Assembly: GCA_017481185.1 (NCBI GenBank)
Contig: JAFUPO010000174.1
Location: 1-9,107 of the forward strand
Length of the DNA stretch: 9,107 bases
Reading direction: 5' to 3'
Origin: Clostridia bacterium
GTDB lineage: Bacteria > Bacillota_A > Clostridia > Christensenellales > Aristaeellaceae
A program made the position numbers and the translations under genes. The stretch's first letter is position 1; every line of letters begins with the position of its first letter. Under the pieces are notes generated by a model. That model saw nothing but the letters and a program-made list of their open reading frames with translations, did not search any database and was not told where the DNA came from. Of this stretch, positions 1 through 5,967 are shown in pieces.

Positions 1-1
1 A

Positions 2-307
2 TTAAAGAGCGACTACCGCTATTCCAAGGATATCGTATACAACAACTTCCCCTGGCCCACGCCCACCGACGCCCAGAAGACCGCCATTGAGCACACCGCC
101 CAGGCCATCCTGGACGCCCGTGCGCTCTACCCCGATTGCTCCCTGGCCGACCTCTACGATGAAGTCACCATGCCCGTGGAGCTGCGTCGCGCCCACCAGG
201 CCAACGACAAGGCCGTCATGCAGGCCTATGGCTTCTGGGGCAGCGTCAAGACCGAGAGCGACTGCGTGGCCCGGCTGATGGAGTTGTATGCGGAGATGGT
301 AAAGTAA
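2..307 (+). CDS. MmeI-like class I DNA methyltransferase, C-terminal fragment (partial at 5' end)
   Basis: This is the last 101 codons of a gene that enters from the left edge, read in frame 2 and ending at TAA 305-307. The translation contains SDYRYSKDIVYNNFPWP, then a stretch reading QAILDARALYPDCSLADLYD, then TMPVELRRAHQANDKAVMQAYGF. From memory this order is the hallmark of the C-terminal domain of MmeI-like (type IIL) SAM-dependent DNA methyltransferases, which methylate adenine and are often one polypeptide carrying both nuclease and methylase activity. The catalytic NPPY and SAM-binding motifs, and any nuclease domain, would lie upstream outside the window. It therefore cannot be said whether this is a complete restriction-modification enzyme or a lone methylase. 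The gene ends just before a strong terminator and converges on an unrelated gene, so it belongs to a separate transcription unit from the sugar operon downstream. The family call is fairly sure; the activity is inferred. Confidence 0.8.
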   Translation, partial: LKSDYRYSKDIVYNNFPWPTPTDAQKTAIEHTAQAILDARALYPDCSLADLYDEVTMPVELRRAHQANDKAVMQAYGFWGSVKTESDCVARLMELYAEMVK

Positions 308-315
308 ATTCTCGC

Positions 316-333
316 CTCCCTCGTCAGAGGGAG
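316..333. repeat. short CTCCCTC/GAGGGAG inverted repeat
   Basis: A 7-bp perfect stem, CTCCCTC (316-322) and GAGGGAG (327-333), surrounds a 4-nt loop GTCA, 8 bases after the methyltransferase stop codon. It has no T-run, so it is a poor terminator alone. The CTCCCTC-N4-GAGGGAG core resembles short interspersed palindromes that I recall as common between genes of gut Clostridia. This may be a relic of such an element, but one copy in one window cannot show that. Confidence 0.4.
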
Positions 334-347
334 CCTTGAAAAATGCC

Positions 348-386
348 AAAGAGCCTGCCGCAGATTCATTCTGCAGCAGGCTCTTT
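348..386. terminator. bidirectional rho-independent terminator between convergent genes
   Basis: An 11-bp perfect outer stem (AAAGAGCCTGC at 348-358 pairs with GCAGGCTCTTT at 376-386) continues after one C-A mismatch into a 5-bp inner stem (360-364 with 370-374), closed by the loop TTCAT. On the plus strand the right arm runs into TTTT and then a T-rich stretch (391-399). On the minus strand the left arm is followed by a TTTTT run (complement of 339-344). It thus suits termination of both the methyltransferase (plus) and the UPF0371 gene (minus), which converge here with only 90 bp between stop codons. Confidence 0.88.
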
Positions 387-397
387 TCATGTTATTT

Positions 398-1879
398 TTA
401 CTTGTGATACAGCTTATGGGTCTGATACTTGGGATCGCAGGTAACGTTTGCGCCCAAGCGCTTGAACACGTTGCTGTCCACCTGGGGCAGGATCACCGTG
501 GAATGAACCTCGCAGCCCTTGAGCAGGGGCAGCTGCTTCATGGCGATGGCGGCCCGCTCATCGGTAGCGGCGCAGATGGAGAGGGCTACCAGTACCTCAT
601 CCGTATGGAGGCGGGGATTATGGTTGCCCAGGTAGTTGCACTTCAAATCCTGAATGGGCTCGATGACATGGGGGGCGATGAGCAGCGCATCATCCTCAAT
701 GCCGCCCAGGGCCTTCAAAACGTTCAGCAGCAGCGCCGCAGAGGGGCCCAGCAGGTTGGAGGTTTTGCCGGTGATGATGCGGCCATCAGGCAGCTCCATG
801 GCCAGGGCGGGAGCGCCGGTCTCCTCGGCGCGGCTACGGGCAGCGGCGATCACCGGCCGGTTCTCATCGCTGAGGTTCATCTTTTGCAGGAGCAACTCCA
901 GCTTGTCCACCTCGGTCTGCTCCGCATGGCCCTGGCGCAGAGAACAGCGGGAGGCGTAGTACCGGCGGATAACCTCCTGCTTGGCAGCCTCGATGCAAGC
1001 CTCGTCATCAATGATGCAGTTGCCCACCATGTTCACGCCCATATCCGTGGGGGAAGCGTAGGGAGAAGTGCCGTAGATCTGCTCAAACACCGCGTTGAGC
1101 ACCGGAAAAATCTCAATATCACGGTTGTAGTTCACAGTGGTCTCGCCATAGGCTTCCAAGTGGTAGGGATCGATCATGTTGTGATCGTCCAGGTCCACGG
1201 TGGCAGCCTCGTAGGCCACGTTGACCGGGTGCTTCAAGGGCAGATTCCAGATGGGGAAGGTTTCAAACTTCGCGTAGCCAGCCTGCACGCCCTTTAAATG
1301 CTCCTGATAGAGCTGGCTCAGGCACACCGCCATTTTGCCGCTGCCGGGGCCAGGGCCGGTGACCAGCACCAGAGGGCGAGAAGTTTCAATGTATTCATTG
1401 CGGCCAAAGCCCTCTTCGCTGACGATATGCTTCACGTTGTAAGGATAGCCCTCAATGTTATAATGCTTGTAAACCCTTAGGCCCAGGGATTCCAGCCGCT
1501 GCTTAAACATCACAGCGGAATGTTGCTCCTGCCAGCGAGTGAGCACCACGCTGCCCACATACAGGCCGATGGCCCGGAAGGCGTCAATCAGGCGCAGAAC
1601 CTCAGCATCGTAGGTGATGCCCAAATCGCCACGGATCTTGTTCTTTTCAATATCATCTGCATTGATAACGATCACCAGCTCCGCCTGATCTCTCAGGGTT
1701 AGAAGCATGGAAACCTTGCTGTCAGGCCGAAAGCCGGGCAGCACCCGGGAAGCATGGGTATCGTCAAAGAGCTTGCCGCCCAATTCCAGGTACAGCTTGC
1801 CCCCAAACTTTGCAATACGCTTAAGAATCTGTTCCGACTGCATGGCGGTATACTTGCCATGATCAAAGCCAATGCGCAT
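398..1879 (-). CDS. UPF0371 / DUF1846 family protein with P-loop-like motif
   Basis: The 493-residue protein matches the UPF0371 (DUF1846) family over its whole length, which is usually about 490-510 residues. Landmarks are the N-terminal FDHGKY, GKLYLELGGKLFDDTHASRV, a nucleotide-binding-like GPGPGSGK (about residues 175-182), the block YAKFETFPIWNLPLKHPVN, ETTVNYNRDIEIFPVL, SPYASPTDMGVNMVG and a C-terminal NPRLHTDE. A structure of a family member exists, but to my knowledge no reaction is firmly assigned; a nucleotide- or phosphate-binding enzyme is only an inference from the glycine-rich loop. The ATG at 1879 is chosen over the in-frame ATG at 1915. It has a purine-rich Shine-Dalgarno site at the right distance, family members start with the same FD-x-x-KY segment, and the predicted transcription start lies almost on the 1915 codon. 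It is transcribed alone, divergent from the sugar operon and convergent with the methyltransferase. No link in function to either neighbour is evident. Confidence 0.93.
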   Translation of the reverse strand: MRIGFDHGKYTAMQSEQILKRIAKFGGKLYLELGGKLFDDTHASRVLPGFRPDSKVSMLLTLRDQAELVIVINADDIEKNKIRGDLGITYDAEVLRLIDAFRAIGLYVGSVVLTRWQEQHSAVMFKQRLESLGLRVYKHYNIEGYPYNVKHIVSEEGFGRNEYIETSRPLVLVTGPGPGSGKMAVCLSQLYQEHLKGVQAGYAKFETFPIWNLPLKHPVNVAYEAATVDLDDHNMIDPYHLEAYGETTVNYNRDIEIFPVLNAVFEQIYGTSPYASPTDMGVNMVGNCIIDDEACIEAAKQEVIRRYYASRCSLRQGHAEQTEVDKLELLLQKMNLSDENRPVIAAARSRAEETGAPALAMELPDGRIITGKTSNLLGPSAALLLNVLKALGGIEDDALLIAPHVIEPIQDLKCNYLGNHNPRLHTDEVLVALSICAATDERAAIAMKQLPLLKGCEVHSTVILPQVDSNVFKRLGANVTCDPKYQTHKLYHK

Positions 1880-1886
1880 TTCTGAA

Positions 1887-1898
1887 CCCCTCCCCTTT
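1887..1898 (-). promoter_or_regulatory. Shine-Dalgarno site of the UPF0371 gene
   Basis: On the minus strand this reads AAAGGGGAGGGG and ends 7 nt before the ATG at 1879. It decides the start: the other in-frame ATG at 1915 lies upstream of this site and has no Shine-Dalgarno sequence of its own. Confidence 0.75.
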
Positions 1899-1923
1899 CC
1901 GATTTCAAAAACCACACCCGAAT

Positions 1924-1952
1924 ATTATATCATGCGAAAAAGCACGAAACAA
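1924..1952 (-). promoter_or_regulatory. sigma-A-type promoter of the UPF0371 gene
   Basis: On the minus strand TTGTTT (1952-1947) and a perfect TATAAT (1929-1924) are separated by exactly 17 bp. Transcription would start near 1917, giving a leader of about 38 nt before the ATG at 1879. This fits a housekeeping, constitutively expressed gene. No operator is obvious over it. Confidence 0.7.
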
Positions 1953-2074
1953 GCTGTAAACTAATTTATATTTTTATAATCCATTGCTTTTTTATGAACC
2001 TTGCCATCCATTTTCAAATTGACAATCCCGCACAAAAAAGCGCCATCTCTTCCCTTTTAGCCGCCGTTTTTCTC

Positions 2075-2083
2075 TGCTACAAT
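2075..2083 (+). promoter_or_regulatory. extended -10 promoter of the GH94 operon
   Basis: TGCTACAAT is an extended -10 element (TG-N-TACAAT, one mismatch from TATAAT). The 17-bp-spaced -35 position (2055-2060, TTTTAG) is a poor match, as is usual for extended -10 promoters and for promoters needing an activator. Transcription would start near 2090, about 34 nt before the ATG at 2124. A second, less convincing plus-strand TATAAT is at 1975-1980 without a good -35. The rest of the divergent region (about 1953-2074) is AT-rich and holds no gene; a TTGACA at 2019-2024 has no -10 partner at proper spacing. Confidence 0.55.
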
Positions 2084-2109
2084 AGAATTAGCGAATTCAC
2101 TGCTCCAAC

Positions 2110-2116
2110 AGGAGGG
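2110..2116 (+). promoter_or_regulatory. Shine-Dalgarno site of the GH94 gene
   Basis: AGGAGGG, 7 nt before the ATG at 2124, is a near-perfect complement to the 16S rRNA 3' end and supports that start. Confidence 0.8.
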
Positions 2117-2123
2117 CTTTTCA

Positions 2124-4514
2124 ATGAGATACGATTATTTTGACGATGCACGGCGTGAATATGTCATCGACCGGGTAAACGTGCCAGTTTCGTTGACCAA
2201 TTACCTGGGCACCCAGCGGATGGGCGCGGTGATCTCCCATAATGCTGGGGGCTACTGCTGGCTGGATTCCCCTCAGTATCACCGTATCACCCGTTTCCGC
2301 CCCAACGGCGTACCCATGGACTGGCCGGGCCACTATGTCTACCTGCGGGATGAGGAAACAGGCAAATATTGGTCCGTCAGCTGGCAGCCCACAGGGATCC
2401 CCCTGACAGAATCAACCTACGCCTGCCGCCATGGTATGGGGTATTCCATCTTTCAGTGCGCCTATCAGGGGATCGAGGCCAGCCAGACTCTGTTTATTCC
2501 TCGTGAGTCGGGGCCTGACGATCCTGTTGAGATCTTTGATGTGCGCATCAAAAACGCTACGAACCGCCCGCGGCAGTTAAGCGTATACGGCTATGTGGAG
2601 TTCTCATACCATCACATTGATATGGATAACCAGAATTTTCAGATGAGCCTGTATGCCGCCGGCTCCCATTATGAGAATAACGCTGTGCTGTGCGAGTTGC
2701 ATTACGAGCAGGATAGCTGGCAATTTCTGGCGGGCAATTTTGTACCCGACGGCTTTGACGGCGAGCGGGATCAGTTTATTGGTGCCTACCGCACAGAGCG
2801 GGATCCCCAAGGAGTGGCCCTGGGCGTCATGGGCGGCTCCCATGAAATGTGCGGCAATCCCTGCGGCGCGCTGCAAAAGAAAGTGCTGCTGGCCCCTGGC
2901 GAGGAAAAAAGGCTCTTGTTTTACCTGGGCACCGGCCGGGGAGAGGTTATTGAAAAGGTGCGGCAGCGGTATAACGAGGCGGGCACAGACCGCGCCTTTA
3001 AGGAGCTGGCCAGCTGGTGGGATCAGAAGCTCACTGCCCTCAAGGTTCACACGCCTCACGAAAACATGAACCGCAGCTTAAATATCTGGAACCTGTATCA
3101 AAGCGAAATCAACGTGCTCTTCTCCCGCTTCGCCTCCTTTATTGAGGTGGGCGGCCGCACCGGCCTGGGCTACCGAGATACAGCTCAGGACGCTATGTGT
3201 ATCCCTCACGCGGAGCCGCAGATGTGCAAACAGCGCATTGAGCAATTGCTCCACGGCCAGGTGGCTATGGGCTACGGGCTGCACCTATTCGATCCTGCTT
3301 GGTTTGAGCCGAAGAAGGAAGCCTTCAAGTCTCCCACGGTGGTGCCAACGCCGGACAAGGCCAGCATGATCCACGGCCTCAAAGACACCTGTGCCGACGA
3401 CCATCTTTGGCTCCTGCCCGCCATTGTAGAATATGTCCGCGAAACTGGCGATACGGCGTTTCTGGAGCAGGTGCTCCCCTTTGCAGACGAGGGGGAGGCT
3501 ACCGTTTACGAGCACATGAAAAGAGCCCTGGACTTCTCCTACACTCAGCTGGGCCAATCGGGGGTCACCAAGTGGCTTAGGGCTGACTGGAACGACTGCT
3601 TAAACCTGGGCGGCGGGGAAAGCGCCATGGTCGCTTTCCTGCTTATCTGGGCGACGGAGCATTTTCTGGATGCTGCGAAACACCTAGGCCGAAGGGAGGA
3701 TGTGAAAAAATACGAAGTCCTCAAGGCCCAGATGACCCAGACCTGCCAAACGGTCCTTTGGGATGGAAATTGGTTCCTGCGCGGCATCACAGCCGACGGC
3801 CGCCCCATCGGTTCCCATACTGCCCAGGAGGGCAAGGTGCATTTGGAAAGCAACACCTGGGCCGTGGTGTCCGGCGCTGCCACCCGCCAGCAGGGTCTTT
3901 CCTGCATGGATGCGGTGGATGAGTGGCTTTTCACCCCCTATGGGCTGATGCTCAACGCCCCCTCCTTCTCCCAGCCGGACGATGCCATTGGCTTTGTCAC
4001 CCGGGTCTACCCCGGCGTGAAGGAAAACGGCGCAGTATTCAGCCATCCCAACCCTTGGGCCTGGGTGGCGGAGTGCTGCCTAGGCCGCGGGGATCGTGCC
4101 ATGAAGTTCTATGATGCCCTGCTGCCTGAGAATCAAAACGACCAGATGGAAATCCGCCTGGCGGAGCCCTATACCTACTGCCAGTTCATCATGGGCCAGG
4201 ATCATTCCCGTCACGGTAAGGCACGCCACCCCTTTATGACTGGCTCCTCCGGCTGGGCCTACTACGCAGCCACCCGGTATATGCTGGGGGTTCGCCCCGG
4301 CTTTGATCAGCTGGTGGTAGACCCCTGCATCCCCAAAGCTTGGGATGGCTTCACCCTGGAGCGCTCTTGGCGAGGGGCCAGATATTTGATTGAGGTAAGA
4401 AATCCTGCTCATGTTGAAAAAGGGGTGGTCAGCCTTAAAGTCGATGGCCAAGCGGCTGAAAAAATCCCTGTTTTCACCCAGGGCAAACATCATATCGTTG
4501 TGACCATGGGCTGA
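2124..4514 (+). CDS. GH94 disaccharide phosphorylase, N,N'-diacetylchitobiose phosphorylase type
   Basis: This 796-residue cytoplasmic protein, with no signal peptide, is a glycoside hydrolase family 94 phosphorylase. Such enzymes split a beta-linked disaccharide with inorganic phosphate, inverting the anomeric centre, to an alpha-sugar-1-phosphate and a free sugar. The order fits the family: N-terminal beta-sandwich (about 1-260, opening YFDDARREYVI), helical linker, (alpha/alpha)6 barrel (about 310-730) and a short C-terminal beta domain. ADWND (D488, D491) contains the conserved acid that protonates the glycosidic bond. GGRTGLGYRDTAQDA (R345, R351), FSHPNPW (H641) and TGSSGW (T706-G707) line the sugar and phosphate sites in relatives. 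The motifs and length (about 800) are closest, by memory, to Vibrio chitobiose phosphorylase rather than to cellobiose phosphorylase, which has GRGMGFRDSNQD and an insert after ADWNDCLN. That would give GlcNAc-1-P plus GlcNAc. Cellobionic acid phosphorylases are a real alternative. The downstream mutase fits any of these. The family is very sure; the substrate is moderate. Confidence 0.93.
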   Translation: MRYDYFDDARREYVIDRVNVPVSLTNYLGTQRMGAVISHNAGGYCWLDSPQYHRITRFRPNGVPMDWPGHYVYLRDEETGKYWSVSWQPTGIPLTESTYACRHGMGYSIFQCAYQGIEASQTLFIPRESGPDDPVEIFDVRIKNATNRPRQLSVYGYVEFSYHHIDMDNQNFQMSLYAAGSHYENNAVLCELHYEQDSWQFLAGNFVPDGFDGERDQFIGAYRTERDPQGVALGVMGGSHEMCGNPCGALQKKVLLAPGEEKRLLFYLGTGRGEVIEKVRQRYNEAGTDRAFKELASWWDQKLTALKVHTPHENMNRSLNIWNLYQSEINVLFSRFASFIEVGGRTGLGYRDTAQDAMCIPHAEPQMCKQRIEQLLHGQVAMGYGLHLFDPAWFEPKKEAFKSPTVVPTPDKASMIHGLKDTCADDHLWLLPAIVEYVRETGDTAFLEQVLPFADEGEATVYEHMKRALDFSYTQLGQSGVTKWLRADWNDCLNLGGGESAMVAFLLIWATEHFLDAAKHLGRREDVKKYEVLKAQMTQTCQTVLWDGNWFLRGITADGRPIGSHTAQEGKVHLESNTWAVVSGAATRQQGLSCMDAVDEWLFTPYGLMLNAPSFSQPDDAIGFVTRVYPGVKENGAVFSHPNPWAWVAECCLGRGDRAMKFYDALLPENQNDQMEIRLAEPYTYCQFIMGQDHSRHGKARHPFMTGSSGWAYYAATRYMLGVRPGFDQLVVDPCIPKAWDGFTLERSWRGARYLIEVRNPAHVEKGVVSLKVDGQAAEKIPVFTQGKHHIVVTMG

Positions 4515-4520
4515 AAGGAG
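4514..4520 (+). promoter_or_regulatory. Shine-Dalgarno site deciding the mutase start
   Basis: AAAGGAG overlaps the last base of the GH94 stop codon (TGA 4512-4514) and lies 9 nt before the ATG at 4530. The in-frame TTG at 4521 directly touches this site and cannot use it, so the ATG is the start. The overlap points to coupled translation with the upstream gene. Confidence 0.7.
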
Positions 4521-4529
4521 TTGCCCCCA

Positions 4530-5963
4530 ATGATTGAATTTGGCACCGGCGGCTGGCGGGCCGTAATTGGCGAAACATTTACAAGAGCCAACATTGAAAG
4601 GGTCGCCTGTGCGGTAGCCCGGCGCATGAAGTGCGAAGGCGTGGATCAGCAGGGCTTTTGCATTGGCTATGATCGGCGTTTTCTCAGCCGTGAATCCGCC
4701 ATCTGGTTCTCACAGGTCATGGCGGCTGAGGGGATCCCGCTGCATTTTGTTAACCTGGCGGCTCCCACCCCTCAGATCATGTTCACGGTCAAACATATGA
4801 ACCTTCCGTACGGCGCGGCCATCACGGCCAGCCACAACCCCGCTATTTATAACGGCATCAAGCTGTTTACCCGAGGTGGTCGGGATGCCAATGAGCAGGT
4901 AACCGAGGCGGTGGGCCAAGAAGCCAATGCCCTTTCTCCAGAGGAAATTTGTATCATTCCCTTTGAGGAGGCCTTGAAAAGCGGCCAGGTGCGCTTCATT
5001 GATCCCCGAGATGCCTATCTGGATTCTATTATGGCTAAAATTGATATGGAAGCCATCCGCCGCCGCAGGCCCCGGGTGGTGCTGGATCCCATGTATGGCG
5101 TGAGCCTCACGGGATTGATGACCATTCTCTTTACGGCACGCTGCGATGTGGATGTGATTAATGATCGCCACGACGCTTTCTTTGGCGGGCACTTGCCCGC
5201 GCCTAACCCCGAAACCCTTAAGGATCTGCAAGGCTCCGTCGCAGACCACCATGCAGATCTGGGCATCGCTACCGACGGCGATGCGGACCGGCTGGGCATT
5301 ATCGACGAAAAGGGCCGTTACGTTTCTGCCAATGAGGTGCTGGTGCTGCTGTATTATTATCTGCTCAAGTACAAGGGCTGGACGGGCGCTGCGGTGCGCA
5401 ACATCGCCACCACCCATTTGATGGATCGGGTGGCTGAAGCCTTTGGAGAAAGCTGCTATGAGGTGCCGGTGGGCTTCAAGCACATCTCCTCCGCCATGGA
5501 TCAGCACAACGCTTTGATCGGAGGCGAATCCTCCGGCGGCCTGACAGTTCGGGGGCATATCAGCGGCAAGGATGGGCTTTACGCCGCTTCTTTGCTGGTG
5601 GAGATGATCTCCGTCACCCGCAAACCCCTCTCTGCGCTCATCAACGAGGTGCACAGCACCTTTGGCGCTTGCTATATGGCTGAATATGACTGGGCCCTGA
5701 CGCCCCAAAATCGCCAGGAGATCCTGGATAAACTGTTAATCCGCAAAGAATTGCCAGACTTTGGTATGTTTGCTGAAAAAACCAGCTATCAGGATGGCTG
5801 CAAGGTCTACTTTAAGTCAGGCTGGATCATTGCCCGCTTTTCTGGCACGGAGCCCCGCATCCGCATTTTTGCCGAGATGCCGAACAAGGAGCAGGCGCTC
5901 AACCTTGTGCGCACCATGGCAAGCTTTTTGAGGCTAACCTTCACCGCTGATTTCAAGGAATGA
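4530..5963 (+). CDS. alpha-D-phosphohexomutase (phosphoglucomutase / phosphomannomutase / phospho-GlcNAc mutase family)
   Basis: This is a 477-residue cytoplasmic enzyme of the four-domain alpha-D-phosphohexomutase superfamily, which interconverts sugar-1-phosphate and sugar-6-phosphate through a phosphoserine and a bisphosphate intermediate. All four signatures are present: the active-site serine loop TASHNP (S101), the Mg-binding loop DGDADR (D249, D251, D253), the sugar-binding loop GGESSGG (E333) and the phosphate-binding loop RFSGTEP (R436 to P442). The N-terminus, FGTGGWRAVIGETFT, is typical of the phosphoglucomutase/phosphomannomutase group. The gene begins 15 nt after the phosphorylase and is translationally close to it. 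The inferred job is to turn the sugar-1-phosphate released by the phosphorylase into the 6-phosphate. With chitobiose this would be GlcNAc-1-P to GlcNAc-6-P, as in the Vibrio chitin-disaccharide operon that pairs a GH94 enzyme with a mutase of this family. With a cellobiose-like substrate it would be glucose-1-P to glucose-6-P. The motifs do not settle the sugar. Confidence 0.92.
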   Translation: MIEFGTGGWRAVIGETFTRANIERVACAVARRMKCEGVDQQGFCIGYDRRFLSRESAIWFSQVMAAEGIPLHFVNLAAPTPQIMFTVKHMNLPYGAAITASHNPAIYNGIKLFTRGGRDANEQVTEAVGQEANALSPEEICIIPFEEALKSGQVRFIDPRDAYLDSIMAKIDMEAIRRRRPRVVLDPMYGVSLTGLMTILFTARCDVDVINDRHDAFFGGHLPAPNPETLKDLQGSVADHHADLGIATDGDADRLGIIDEKGRYVSANEVLVLLYYYLLKYKGWTGAAVRNIATTHLMDRVAEAFGESCYEVPVGFKHISSAMDQHNALIGGESSGGLTVRGHISGKDGLYAASLLVEMISVTRKPLSALINEVHSTFGACYMAEYDWALTPQNRQEILDKLLIRKELPDFGMFAEKTSYQDGCKVYFKSGWIIARFSGTEPRIRIFAEMPNKEQALNLVRTMASFLRLTFTADFKE

Positions 5964-5967
5964 TACC

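Noticed and set aside
389..1297. 302-codon plus-strand open frame opposite the UPF0371 gene
   Set aside because: It lies entirely on the reverse of a full-length conserved gene. It arises from GC-rich codon bias, and its protein has no recognisable domain.
1880..1915. Upstream ATG at 1915 as start of the UPF0371 gene
   Set aside because: It has no Shine-Dalgarno site, lies within 2-3 nt of the predicted transcription start, and adds 12 residues not typical of the family. The ATG at 1879 has a strong site.
2019..2024. TTGACA as the -35 box of the GH94 promoter
   Set aside because: No -10 element lies 16-18 bp downstream; the extended -10 at 2075-2083 is 50 bp away.
4521..4529. TTG at 4521 as start of the mutase
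   Set aside because: It abuts the AAAGGAG site with no spacing. The ATG at 4530 is 9 nt away and begins at the conserved IEFGTGGWR segment.
4710..5708. 332-codon minus-strand open frame opposite the mutase gene
   Set aside because: Antisense shadow of a gene with all four family signatures; no Shine-Dalgarno site or recognisable domain.
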